NCBI GenBank assembly: GCA_034509925.1
Contig: CM067527.1
Location: 8,808,001 to 8,872,000 of the forward strand
Direction of reading: 5' to 3'
DNA length: 64,000 nt
Origin: Hirudinaria manillensis
Taxonomy: Eukaryota > Annelida > Clitellata > Hirudinida > Hirudinidae
The stretch's first letter is position 1. Every line of letters starts with the position of its first letter. Both the position numbers and the translations under genes were made by a program. Shown piece by piece: positions 40,184 to 53,465 of this stretch. The notes under the pieces are model-generated. The model ran no database searches and had not been told where the DNA came from. It worked only from the letters and a program-made list of their open reading frames with translations.

Positions 40184-43100
40184 TCACTTTGCACTACTAC
40201 TTTTCCGCCTCGAATTTGTCGAAAATGCTCTCAAACTGAAGTAATGAGATTTGTTGCTCTTCGGTGTTTTTGATTTATGTGATTTTGAAGACTCAGACCT
40301 AGCAGGCACCTGGTCTTCAATGAGTTTCTTTTCCTCATCCCGAGGCATTACGCCAGTAACGGACAGAGTCGAAGGACCGGCGACGATAGCATCTGTTTTT
40401 GTTGGGACACTAGGCGCAACGCTGACTGGGAGACTCTGCAAGGAAGAAAAGGCACTGGCTGAGGTATTGCAAGTGTTGGACAAAACCGAGTTACTGTCGC
40501 TATGTAAAACAGATCGATCGGCCGCCGAGTCAAAAAGATTCAACAACTCTTTGGGCATCCTCAGGGGCTCTGAGGTTGGAATGACTTGAATTAAATCCTT
40601 CCTCATTTTTTTACCAAAAGCCCTACCAAGAGACCCCTAAGAATTAAAAAATTCTGCTTGTAAGCCAAATGGTGAATTGAATCAAGCGACCTCAAACTGA
40701 CCTTGAAACTCATGGAAGAAAACAAATCATCCCTCCTCACCTTGGATGACGAAGACAAGGCCCTACTAAGAGTTCTGGACTTGTTTTCCAACCCAAAAGA
40801 ACCATAAACCTCTGATCTAAATAATATTGAAAATTTTATATTGTGACAGGAGATAATGATTTCTAATTTACTTACTTTGCAGGATCAATAACATCCCTAT
40901 ATTCTTGAATGAGGTGTCTGATAAGATATGATTTTGAAGATGGTAAACCCATTTCAGCAGCTAACATGGCAGGAGTAAATTTTTCATCTAAAACCAACAG
41001 AGCCCCATGGATACCAGACTTCTTCAAGTTTTGTGCATATTCCTGCAAAATGCCATGTGTTAATTTAAAATAACAAGTGGTCTGACTATAAAAGGAAAAG
41101 CAACAATTATCTAAGAAAAATTCACTATGCAAACTTCATGCCATATTTTTTGTTTATGGCCCATAATTTAAGAGGTTAGGGAGGACAGGTGCCTGCTCAT
41201 GCTGCTAATGGCACTGTTCAGTTGAAGATGATGGTGATTTAAGATGCAATTAATTTCAGTTAACCAAATTTAAATCATAAATGCATTTCAATTCACAACT
41301 TGGAGGTGAATTATATAACTTGTGTTTTTCATGAATACCTGCAGATCTATATCTTCCAGCCACTGAATTACATCAGAATTGGTCCAAAGTAGGCATCTGT
41401 TTTGGACTTTCCTCTCTTCTTCCAGTTTCTTAAGCAGAAAAAAATCAATTAAAAGGCAAATAACAAGATCAAGAATAAATCAAAAACAAACCTTTTTATC
41501 AAAATCAAATAGCCTCAGTAGTTCTATGCCTGCCAATAAACTTGAGACATGAGTCTTGGAAATCATCGTGAAATTCTTCTCCAATTCCTTCGAAGTAATG
41601 TGATCTAAGATGCGACCATCCACCAGCTGGGCTTCAAACACGGGCCCAAACTGAGGAAGACCCAAGCTCGACAGCCATTCTCCAGTGATCCAAGAACTTG
41701 TCAAATTCTCTGCCAGGGGGAACCTCCTATAAACAGGAGTGCATGTTTAAATAAGTGTTGCTACCTCCATAACTTCTCTTCTTACTTGATCTGCTTGTTG
41801 CTGAGGTGATCTATGGCGATTCTCAACTTCTTCCGATGGATGGGAGACTGGAGGCCGAAAGCTGAGTCCAATTCTTGGTCGGTCATTGTTAATAAAACCT
41901 GGATGTTCATTCACCTGCTCGTTAAGAATTGTTTACCAATTACGAGCAATTGTAGACATTCACCTTGCCACTCTTGACATTTTCCTTGCATTGTTGGCTA
42001 TAATAACCCATATTCAGATCTTGCTCCAACCATGTCAGGACATGATTTGCCTTCCATTGGCTAATATGAATTTGAAACACATCACTGAGATTTGAAACAC
42101 CTTTGCCCTCCTTGCTCAACAAACCTTTGTTGTGATCTGCAAGAAATAAAAACAGTAACTATGAAAGTGATGGTTTTACCTCAAGTAACTTAATTGGCAA
42201 CTTATCATCACCTTTGCCTATCAAAAAGTCATGAATAGCTTCTTGGCCTTCAGAATTGGCAAGTGACCCACCTATATTACAATTTTTACAGAACTAAAGT
42301 TTTAATTTTAAACAAATAATTATCAAATTAAGGTCAAATCCATCCATCATTTCTTTCGATTCTGTTGTGGCTCTGAGATGTCAATAATCAAATAACTACA
42401 TAGAAAAAGACATATAAAACATTAGGGTTTGATAAACAAAAAAATTACATTAGTACTGTTTAGTCATGCTTTAGAACACATCCACACATAGATGCATAAA
42501 CATTCAGACAGGAATTCCCACAAAACAGGAAAAAATATACAAAACAAAGCATAAAAAAATAGAAGATTGTTGAATTATGGTGTCAATAAATATACCAAAG
42601 GCATACCTAATCTGCCATTCTGCCAGTCTTCTGCTTTCAGAAGTGCATCATCTATGGGTGACCTTGAAAAGTTTGTATCCATGGTAGTGCAAGGCACTTT
42701 GATGTTAGAGAGGTTGGAATCAGAGCGAGACACCTTCAATTGTTAACGTCAGCATTGTCTCATAAAAATTTATTAGAAGTAGCTAGCGTGCATTTATCCC
42801 AGCATTTGAAATTGTTCACATTCTTTCAGACAAAAGTGTTTCAAAGTGACATCTGACAAGCATCTGCTGTCACGTTAGCAAAATTTGTCAATCATAAGGA
42901 AACAAACTTGTGAACTTTCAAGTTGCAGGTTCAACTGCTCAATGACCTGATTTTTAAGGTCAAGATCTAAGTTGAGAGAGATGCACTGATCCAAAGCATT
43001 TTGGAGCTTCATTTCAATGTCTTGATTGATCTTCTCAAGATGTGTTTTCTCAGTGATGAGCTGTAATTTCATTGTTAGAAGGAAATCCACAAAAGTCAAT

Positions 43101-45664
43101 GATAGACTGAATGAACGTTCTTTGCGATAATGATGATGAAACAAAGCCATTATGCCGGAATGCGGCTTTTTCCAAAGGACAATGTTTAGGAAGATAAAGG
43201 TAATTGTTGGCCTCAAAATAAAATTGCCTCAAGGTGACAGTTACATGTTTTTACAATAAATGTCAAAGCTGCTAACCCTGGATATTAGATCGTTGCATTC
43301 AGAAATTTTCATATCAAAGTTCTTTACGAAAGAATTCATGTCTTCCTCTTTATTTTCTAATGTGGCAAACAAATGTTTCATTTGGCCCAACAAATCTAAC
43401 TTCTCAGCTCTCATTTTCTTCATAGTTGAATCTAGGGCTACAATGAAAATATGCTCCATCAAAGCATTATGGGATAGATTCCACAGAAGGCACAACATGC
43501 AAAACAAAACCAACAACAAATAACGTTTGAAGGTCATTTCCATCGACAACCTTGTATTTTCTCCTCAGCTTTAAGCAGTTCTTGCTTCATCCTGATAACA
43601 TCCAACTTGGTCATGCCTACGAGAAGTGTAGGTGATGTTGGTGCTTCCTTCAAATCCTGACTGATGTTAGCATTAATTTCCTCCAATTTCATGGTTTCTT
43701 CGCTTGGATCCTGTTCATCAGTGAAGAATTCTTCTGGATAACACTGACTCCCTGCACAAGAGCGACACTCTTTGAAAGCCACCGAACCACATAAGAGAGC
43801 ACGTCAAGAGAGCAGAATAAATGAAATCAGAATAATCTTTTTTTAAAAAAATCAATGAAATAACAGAGGTGATCAATGCAAATGTTTATGAGTCATGTCT
43901 CCTTCACAATCCCCTCTTCCTCATATAATCAATGTAATTATTAGTATATCAAGTATTATCTAATATCTGTGAATAAAGTCAACGTTACAATACAAATGCG
44001 CAATCAGAACCAGAACTTAAGGAGGCCAGAACGAAACAGCGAGAAATGCATGTTTAACAATTCCCAACAGGGGAGTTAAACATTTGTGCTTGTTTTCGTG
44101 GGGGTAGCTCACTTGTAAGTATTAGTCATGCAAATATTTCGTGGCTTGCTATCTGATTGCAAAGAATGCAGTATTTGCTGCACAGCAGATTAGTACTATT
44201 AATGAATTGAGGAGGTAAAGCTCTTAATTATGCCAGTGATCTTATGGTGATTTTCACAATCACTTGTTACATTCATAATTATTTGTTTTGAAAAATCTGC
44301 ACTGCATCTTACTTTAAGAAACTCATTTCACTCATTCATTCCAATGACAGGATGAAGATCAAGATGGTTCAATTTGCATGTACAAAGAGCTACACCTCTT
44401 TTATGCTAATTAGCAGGAAATATGTCAGAATGTTCTCACGTGACGCTGCACCACTATATATCTCATTACATTCCCCATTATGTCATGAATACTTGAAATA
44501 GCATCATTCAGAATCCACTTCACAAAAGACAAATTCAAAAGAAATTCCATAACTTAGTGAAACTTAATATTGTTTTTAATTCATTTATTGATGATTTTTA
44601 CTGGGATATCAAGGCCAAGTGATAAAGAAAGTTCTCTCTGAATACCAGCAATGGCAGATATGATAAATTAAATATTTACAGCATATTTTCCTGGTCCACC
44701 CTCACCTCACAAAGGTGTTCAAGATTCATTACAGGATGATTTGAAGTTAAAACCACGATCATCACTTATTATTCAGTACTTACTTAGAAATAATCAAACT
44801 CCAGTTGCATAATTAGTTTAGTTGCCAAGCCCATGTTAACCTGTTAGGCCCATAAATTGAAGATAATTGCCAGCTCAATTAGGAAGCTGTGATTGTCTGA
44901 CAAGATAATGTTAACCAACCTTCCTCCTTTAGTTCCAATGCTACTTCATCAGTCCAAGTGGCCACAGACTTGAAATGGAGAGTTTTCAAGACTTTAAATG
45001 CATTTCCATTGGTAGGTGGCAGGTCTCCGCTTTCTTCATCATTGTCGAAAAATGTCGTTTCCTGACTGTTATCGAGGTCCAGAATAGTTTTGAAAGCACA
45101 ACCGTTGAGTTCTTGTTGCTTTGATTCGTCACTGTTTATGGACACCTTATCAGCGTAGGCAGTCGATGATGATGATAATGATGACGAATCCTTGACGTCC
45201 TCATTCTGAAACGTCTTATATCCATTCATCTCTATGGTCTGCTGACTTCCGTCGTCGTTACCTTTAGCATCATTATCATCAACACGTACATCACTATCAT
45301 CGACTTCGCAGGAGTTCAAGGCACGAGCTTCCGCCTTAATACATTCATTATCATCGATCTCTTTGAAGTGATGGCAATCGTCATTCAAGATGGAGAAGGT
45401 GGCGATGTGCTCATCCAAGGAAGCAGTTCCATCTTCTGAGCATATCTGAATACAGTCGTATGTAACGAGTTTCCCTCCAATTAATGTGTCCTTTGAGATA
45501 GGATGAGTGAAACAATTCTCAATGATATCCGATCTCACGATTTGCGATGAACCAACGTGCATGTCGAAGTCACAGTTTATCGATTGGGCTAACAGAGCCT
45601 GGGAGTTATTTGAAGTGCTCTGCATTTTCTCTGCACAAGAGTCCCACAGTTCAAAGCCCAACCA
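40184..45664 (-). CDS. PPFIBP: Liprin-beta scaffold protein with coiled coil and three SAM domains, about 917 aa
   Basis: Exons: 44920-45664, 43551-43751, 43277-43437, 42908-43060, 42607-42733, 42212-42271, 41964-42136, 41786-41898, 41492-41726, 41339-41428, 40876-41042, 40702-40816 and 40184-40636; phases agree throughout. An acidic, Ser-rich N-terminus is followed by a coiled coil (KKMRAEKLDLLGQMKHLFAT, then EKINQDIEMKLQNALDQ). SAM1 spans WKANHVLTWLEQDLNMGYY to SPIHRKKLRIAIDHL; SAM2 is EWLSSLGLPQFGPVFEAQLV then DGRILDHIT; SAM3 is WTNSDVIQWLEDIDLQEYAQ to SYLIRHLIQEY. A GSLGRAFGKK motif and a basic Ser-rich tail complete the protein. Liprin-beta binds liprin-alpha and organises presynaptic or focal-adhesion sites. 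The first in-frame Met is at 45625; the first exon may instead be spliced from further upstream. Confidence 0.92.
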
Positions 45665-46939
45665 CTAATACAAGTACTAAGAAATGTACTTAGAACCAAG
45701 TAAATGCTCTTCCTGAAAATTCATGTACACAATGATTTAGTAATTTTTAAGAATGGGCAATAAATACATAAAATGATATAAAATGCAACTTCATCCACAC
45801 TAAAATTTTGTTCAAATGTAGATGGACATTCAAATGAGTTTTAATTCCTGGGATACTTTGAAAAAACAGCACATTAAAAATTCACAGAAAACATTCGAGA
45901 TCTCTCACTAATAATGATTTAAGGTATATCACTATTTTTCACAGCACCATGATCACCACCTCCACTTAATCAGATTTTTAAAATGGTAAGCAATTAACAT
46001 TTAGATGCATTATATACCAAGAACTAATTCATGTGCATCTGATAAATTTTTTTACCATACTTTATAAAGATTCAGGGCCATTATCAAAACACAGAATTCC
46101 TTATAGCTGCTGTATGCAAGGCATCAATAAAACTCAATTATTAAACTACCCATCTCTAAACGTTATTTGGTTGTGAAGAGTTTTTGTGAAGTAATTAAAT
46201 TCAATCTGATTTATTAGTTCAGAATCCCTCAAAATTTTGTTCTAATTAATAAGTACATTGCCCAAAACTCAAAACTTTAGACCTACAGTCCATGTATATT
46301 TTGTTTGGAATCAAATTGACTATGCTTCTGCGAAAATTGTTAAATAACACTTACCACGGCTATTCCAACAAAAAAAAACAAAACGTGCGATGTAAATAAA
46401 CGCCACCCGCAACAAAAACAGCTACTCGGCCGCTCCTCCCAGAACTTATTCAATCCGACCACGAGCTTGGTTCATAAACAACTAAAAATATAAATAGTAG
46501 TGTTTACCGAGAATGTAAAATACTCACATATCGTTGAAATATTAAACTAAAAAATTGCATAATTGTAAGAACTAATAACAAGGAGTAATATTTAATTTGT
46601 CACTCTCGTCTGTTTTATCCATTTTCATATTAATCACTGCCATAAACCATTAGCAGTATTTTTGCAAATAATTATAACAAGCAGGATGTAATAATCAAAT
46701 TTTTATTGAGGCAATTTTCTAAAATTTAAAATATAATCTCTCGGATCATTAATGGGGGGTCTATAAACGCATAGGGCTTGGCTAAAATGGTAAGTTGGCT
46801 ACAACATTTTTATGTCCAATCTTTAGCGTTTTCCCAACATTCATATAACTGCTTATTTGCATAAGATGATTTTATTTAAAAACGATTTTTTTTATAAGTA
46901 AGTTTTATTTTAAAATTTTCAATTATTTTGACCCATAGG
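45665..46939. other. Upstream of liprin-beta, no gene recognised
   Basis: AT-rich. It probably holds 5' UTR exons and the promoter of liprin-beta; a GC-richer patch near 46400-46470 (CCACCCGCAAC, TCGGCCGCTCC) is a candidate promoter. Confidence 0.4.
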
Positions 46940-47220
46940 GAGACCGGGGCTATATGCACCACGGGTTAAATGCACCACTGGATCCGTCCTGAATGTAACG
47001 GATGAATTAAGAATGCCAATGAGAATCTCCCGTAGCTGACAGATGAATCAAAGAAGAGAATAAACCGACAGAGGCATCCGGCTAATCACCGAATGCTACC
47101 CACACCCGGAAAGCGCAAGGCGTTTCAAAGGCCGAAATGTTTGAAGATGGAAGACCTCCTCTAAGTATCCCAATCGATAAGCCCAAAGGAAATTTACTTG
47201 CCGCGACAAATTTCCTTATC
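46940..47220 (+). mobile_element. LINE-derived repeat fragment
   Basis: The + strand around 47060-47180 reads, with breaks, ENKPTEASG, then SPNATHTRKAQGVSKAEMFE and DGRPPL. This parallels ENRQKHPADQRM and ENRQGHSDDQRMLPYPLENV in the copies at 56945-57175 and 25600-26145. Its left edge (46938-46985) contains GGGGCTATATGCACCACGGG, whose relative appears in reverse at about 58370-58415. Confidence 0.6.
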
Positions 47221-48457
47221 ACCGACGGTTATAATCCTTTGCTGGCCGAAAACCATGATTTACTTCCATTTTTTGTATGACTCATATCAAAAAGAAGTTA
47301 CGAACATACAGAACGTTCTATATTAAAATTTTTATCTTCATTTGTTGAGGAAAGTCCCATCCCATCTAGCCCAAAAGTAGAATTACTATAGCAATAGCTT
47401 TTAAGATCTTCCGATAATATAAAGGGATAAAGTATTACTATGTACTACAAAGAGTGCATTTGAAGCATTGAACACAGCACTGCGAGATGTAGAAATCACA
47501 TAATATGTCATATTCAACTGTTTAACTTCATATAGTAAAAAAAAGAGTGTCACATAAAACTAATGTCATTATATATTATATAAGATATTAAACTTAAAAC
47601 TGTTTGCTTTCTAGATTTACTATTTATATTCTAAGTCACTTTCTCGAACAAGTAATTTCCGTAAATCTCTGTCGTGTTTTTAATCAGTTTCGTTAATTAT
47701 TTTATTACCAATAAAATTGAACAATAAAGTTTATTCCGAAACTAAAAATCAGCTTGTGACTTGATTATTTCAACCGAATTGAAATCGGTAGAGTGATTTT
47801 GGCTTCCAAAAATGAGAATGTCGACAAAAATTTTAAGCTGAGAAACGCCTTACCATGTCATTTAGTTAAATAATAAACCTTCCAATGTATTTCTGATGGA
47901 TTTTGTGTATTATTTTAAAAATTTTCTGAAAGATGTTGTTCCGTTGCTGTCACATTTGAATAATCGCTACAATTACATCAATTTGTATATTATAGTCAAA
48001 CTAAGCTTACAATACTTATGAGTGAAATTTCTTTCTATAAAATGTGCATCAAAGACATAAATATGTGTTTCATAATCTGCCCTACCGCCAAAATTATTAT
48101 CAAATTTTCGACCCTTGAATACTTGAATGTTTGAACTTTATACTTAATTGGTTTATTTGGATATTATTTTCTTCACTCGTATCAGTAATTGTGGTATGTA
48201 TTCTCTTCCCTTTCAGGCGCTCGCATATTTTGTTTCATTTATTTGACAGAGATAAATAGAATAAAATGTACATGTCATCGTTGAATTTACTAAAAGTAAA
48301 GATGTTCCTTACATCTTAAGCATACAAAAATCATTAAAGCACGAGTTTAATCAGATGTTCGCAGGTGTGGCAAATATCTACTTCAATCTTTTGAAGTAGG
48401 AAGCTAATTACGTCGCTAGAAACGTCTGATAATTCGTGGCATCATGTACATCGACAA
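47221..48457. other. TRP channel 3' flank, no gene recognised
   Basis: AT-rich. An AATAAA on the minus strand near 48238-48243, about 215 bp after the TRP stop, may be its polyadenylation signal. Confidence 0.45.
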
Positions 48458-51400
48458 TCAAACGTGGTCTCTGCGACATGCGATTCTTGACAAATGATAG
48501 GATTCCAGGCATAATTCGTGAATGTGCTTCAATTCCATGTTGAGACCATTGAAGACGCGTGCTGATTTATTTTCGTATTCACACAAAGATTCATTCAAGC
48601 GGTCAATTTCTGTTCTCATTTCTTCGAGCTTTTTCGTAAAGTCTTCAGACTTTCTTCTAGTTTGCATGTCTCGATCTTTGTCGGGCGCATCATTTTCCAT
48701 CTTTCCAAGGAGTGCATCGACACCTGAGTTCAGCTTGTGATCTGTATTGCTACCCATATGGTTACGTTTTAAGAACCAACGGTTCTGAAATTTATCAAAC
48801 TTAGCTTTAAAACGAATTAAGCGAAGCTTCCTCACAAAACGAAAATTTCTTTCAATCCATAAAGCCATGCGGAGGCTCTCAAATCTCCATGCTGTCGATC
48901 TGACAGATTTTACATCTGAATATGTGCTATTCATCATGGCAATCAACATATTCATGAGAACCACTGAACTGAGAATTGAATAAGTTGCATAAACTGCCCT
49001 TAAAACTCTGGCGCCAGAAATTGCTGTATTTTTGTCGTCGTGCCAATATAACGGATTCTCGGTGACATCTAGTACATTCCCGGGACTGAGCATCTGATAA
49101 AATGTAAGATATATCGTGGATGACGACGACGATAATTCCGGCCTGACGTGCGAATTTATTTGCATCAACACATGTATTGCGTATCCGAAGCTAATGAGCA
49201 CGAATATGTAGATGTAAATAAATCGTGTGATGTCTTTGATTAAAATTTGCTTCAAGATACTGGCCAAAGCATTCCAATCTTTAAAGCCCTTTACGTAATT
49301 AATGGTATGTAACCATCCAAAAACCAGAAATACGGCCAAACACTCAAGATAGGTTTGAAGACTGCTTGAATATACGCAGTTCACGTACCAAGCCACACAA
49401 GATGCAGCAAAGGCAGTGGCAGAGATGTGAGAGAGGTTGTCGAATATGAAGAGCATGAGCCCCACTGGAATTCGCATGAGGCCAGAAGTAATTTCGCCAA
49501 CTTTCAGTCTTCCAAGCAGCTCATAACGCAATGATCTTCCATTCTTTTTGTATCTCATTTGCACGATGAAGTGCATTGCTGTCACAAGTTCGTATATGAA
49601 AATTAGTGCCGGCCATATTAAGAAAAAAGAAAATATTTTGACAGAAAACAGGTTTTGGGTCATTGGAGCGATGGTACCGTTGAATGTTCCGTTTTCCGGT
49701 GTTACTGAGCCATTATGAAATCTACTCTGAATCCAGGTGTTGTCGGGCATGACAAAATACGTAAGGAGGACCATGTAGGCCACGTGCTTCCACATAAGCA
49801 GTTCATAACCTCGTCTGCACATGGTCCAGTAATTATAAACAAGAGAATGAAATGGTTCGGCACTCAAGATTTCGCTGATGTCGGATTCTTGGCCATTTTC
49901 GACAAGATATTCTAAGCAAGACACGTTTGACCTCGGTGGAGCCGAGGAACGTCTTCGACGTTGTTGGGTGCCGTCATTGAGACTATCGCTTCTGTCGATA
50001 TTATTGGCGAGATCTGGGATGTGCCCAGGAATGAGAAAAGTGGCATCGTATAAGACCGCACCGGATGGTAACGATGATTTATCGTCCAAAAACTTTGCAA
50101 GTTCTCCTTCGTTTTGCTCCGTATGAACGATTTTATTATTCTCGGTTTTGAGGTCAGACATAATTGAGAGACTGCTGCCTCTCACCGAACAGATGTGATG
50201 TTCTTGAATTTTCTCTAAGCGGAGAGGGCTGTTCCTATTAAACTTGTAAACATTTGGAGTTTCGAGTATGACCTTCAATAAGTTGCTTTCACCTTTCTTT
50301 GCGGCATACTGCATGACGTTGCACCCGTCGTAAAGTGTGTCTGAAGTAAGCAGTCTTACGGCATCGAGTTGCACGAGATAAAATTGATTAGTATTTGCCA
50401 ATGGACATCTTAGACCTTTTTTGCGACAGTACCATACTACAGACCACTCAACTGTGGATCGGTAAACGCTGGCATATTTCTCTGCCTTATTGGGATCAGC
50501 TCTGCAACATTCCACTAGCCTATGAAGTATGCTTGGTCCAGATTCACTTGTTAATCCCATATCTGCACCATAGAGAAGCATCAATTCGTATTTGTCTCTG
50601 TCCCCATTTTCAGCACTTCTATAAAGAGCGGTAAATCCTAGTTCATCTCTGCGATCAATGTTAGCTCTTCTATCTACATAAAACAGTTCCAAGAGTGTTC
50701 TCACTGATTCGACTGAACCAGCTCTGGCAGCCACGTGCAATGCTGTTTCACCATCTTTGTTCTCTATTTCTGGATCACATACTCCTAGCTTCCTAATCAC
50801 CTCTGGTTTGTTAAACATAGCCGACAGATGGAGTGCCGTGTTACCGTTTGACTCTTGTTCATTTATGAGCGTCGGATCGACCTTCCAAGAAATTAAAAAT
50901 TTTAAAAAAATGTTATTGCATTGTTATTCAAAATAAAACAAACCTTTTCGAATGCTTCGATCAGCATTTCAACTATTTCTATTCCAGTTGCTCTCGTGGT
51001 GATAGCTGCATGAAGTACATTTTGACCCTCACCATCTAAAATGTCGACTCTCACACGTTTGTTTAGCAACGATTTTACCGACTCCACGTGATTTCTACGG
51101 ACAGCCACATGTAGGGCAGTTTCATAATTTTTATTCTGGAAATCTTTAATGTCATCAGTCTCGTCTAGAAAAAGATCGATGACTTCTGATGAGTTAAACG
51201 CAGCAGCCGTATGATAGACCGAATTTTCTGTTGTTTCCTCGAGAAGATGAAGTCTTTCATGAGGATGATCGTCCGCCAACAACAGTTTCAGACGATCGAC
51301 TTTTCCGTTCGCCACAGCTGTATGAACATAGAAACTATCCAGTGCTTCGTTGAATCTCACACGTCCAAGCAGAAAGCAGAGCACAGATTCATCTTCCAAT

Positions 51401-52924
51401 TTCATTGCTAAATCAAATACAGATTGTCCTAGGTTGTTCCTTCTGTCGAGATCTATGTCAATCATTTCAACCAGGAGTTTTACCGCTTCCAGCTTTCCCG
51501 AATCTGTAGCCAGCATTACGGGTGTGTTGCCGAAATCATCTGGCTTATTTAAAAGCTTTGGTTTTCTTTCTAAAATGACTGATATGACGTCAGCAAACCC
51601 GTTTGATGCCGCGATTAACAGGGCCTGATGAACATTGGCTCTAAAAACTGCCCCTTTACCTTTCTTGCGATCAAGAAGCCAACCTACAACGCGAGCGTTG
51701 TTAGATTTGGCAGCCATTTCTATCGGCCACCTTGGGTTTTTGATGCGTTCGACATTGAGGTCAGTCGATTCTTCGTCAATAAGGACTTTCACCATGTGGT
51801 CGCGTCCTTCGCTAATGGCCAAATGCAACGCAGAGCAATCTTGCTTATTTTGCATATTGACATCTGCTTGCAATTTAACGAGTTCTATGAACGATTCTGT
51901 CTGATTCTATAAAAATCAAAAATTCAATTTTTGAAGTTCAGAAATTTAGAGATTCAGAACAAATGCATTTACTTGCAGTACGGCCAGCATCAATGCTGTT
52001 TCCTGTTCACTGTCTCTATCGTCCACGCTGAGTCCATGAGATGTCAAAATTTCGAAGGTCTGCCATTGTCCATTAACCACGGCGAGATGAAGGGCTGTTC
52101 CAGTTCTCCTTCTCCTGTCTTTGGTGTCGAAAGTAACGCTTGCCCTGAGAAAAACTTCAAGATCTTTTTGTGTTTTACAGAAACCAAAAGACGGTAATTT
52201 TGGCCAAGAAGTATTGAGATTATCATCTACAATGGTGCATGCTTTCTTCAGTCGACCCATCACTAACTCTAAAACCTTTTTGTTTCCCTTTTCTACCATA
52301 AGATGTAGGCATGTCTTTCGCCTATTGGCAAAGGTCGAACGCAATCTTCTCCTCGATTCTCTCCTTATTACATCTGGATAATCATCCAACAGGTAACTGA
52401 TAGAACATTTCTCAGCAATATAATTTGCAATCAAGCGTTTATCTTTCTCTAGAGCCTCGTGAAATAAGGTCTTTGAGCTATGATAGTCAATCAATTCCCT
52501 GCTCTCGAGAGTCAAACCAAACTTCTCATTCTTATCAAGAATGTTCTCAAACATTGCTACATCGTCAGCGTCAATGGCCTCAGAGAGTTCTTGTCTTATT
52601 TTGGCAAATGAATTCGAGGCAGGCTTTTGCTTTCTAATTCGACGTCTCTAAATTGTAAAATGGAATGAGAGACTTTCCAAACTTCATTATTTAATTTTAT
52701 AATCAAAAATGATGTAAACTCACGAATGTTGTGCTTTTATTGGCCAAGTTGTCAAAACTGTCATCGTTTTGTGCTGAAATGAGCTTCACACCATTGGCAT
52801 TGACGTTAACTTCGAGTTCGTCATCGTCTGAACAAGATTTCGTGACGATGGACTGCCTCTCTTGCGCTGACTTGGCATGTTCTCCCTGTTTAGAAAAACC
52901 CTTTTTGCTGAAAAACTTTTTCAT
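48458..52924 (-). CDS. TRP-family cation channel with long ankyrin-repeat N-terminus, 1420 aa
   Basis: Four exons, all split in phase 0: 52724-52924, 51973-52647, 50944-51906 and 48458-50881. After a charged N-terminus (MKKFFSKKGFSKQ), residues about 110-830 hold many ankyrin repeats (DCSALHLAISEGRDHMVKVL; DDFGNTPVMLATDSGKLEAV; GETALHVAARAGSVESV). Six membrane segments follow, S1 near 978-991 and S2 near 1026-1046. The pore loop lies near 1202-1216 (TIYLTFYQMLSPGNVLDVTE) and S6 near 1241-1264 (SSVVLMNMLIAMMNSTYSDV), then a coiled tail. TRP channels pass cations in sensory cells. Ankyrin number suggests TRPA or TRPN, but NMLIAMM in S6 is more like TRPV/TRPN/TRPC, and the pore lacks the TRPV G-M-G-D filter. 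I leave the subfamily open. The gene is divergent from LRMDA, 541 bp between the chosen starts. Confidence 0.85.
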
Positions 52925-53465
52925 ATGTTGTTTGATCTACCAATGTGAGTTAATTCAAATTTAGATACAATATTCAGTAAAATCATTTTTTTGTGAAACC
53001 TCAAAGGTAACCTTTGATGAACTGAGTCGCATTTTTATAACAAAAACGAGGAATTCCCATTTTACTCTTTCATCATATTTACTGAATCGATTAGTGGTAC
53101 TCTGCAGAACATTGCTTTTCGGGAAGTCAATAAATATAATGCATCCTATTCAGTTACTTATATTAATCAATTTTGTTTAGATTGACATAGAAATTCAGTC
53201 CAAGAACAGAAATTGCAATTTTAGATTAAAATTTAAAAGAAAGCGCCTCAGTCGAGCAGGCCTGTTTTATCTCGTGACAAATCATGTAAGCTTAAAATAA
53301 TTAGGCACAACAGTCGCAGCCGGGCGCCGTGCAGCCTGCGTTGAATGGATTAGTTGTTCGATTGATTCTCCATTTGTTCTAATTGTTATGCCATATTAGT
53401 TGTTACGTGTCGTCAATAGCCTCTTTTTACATTCGCTCTTCAGTTGTAAAACTAGTCCGGAATGG
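52925..53465. promoter_or_regulatory. Divergent promoter region between TRP channel and LRMDA
   Basis: 541 bp separate the two start codons, which face away from each other. A GC-rich stretch at 53310-53345 (CAGCCGGGCGCCGTGCAG) stands out from the AT-rich surroundings and may be a shared promoter. No TATA box is evident. This is inference from layout. Confidence 0.45.

Noticed and set aside
45626..45664. Exact first exon of liprin-beta
   Set aside because: The acceptor at 45665 suggests an upstream exon, but no clear ATG exon with matching phase was found up to 46480; the Met at 45625 is used as the provisional start.
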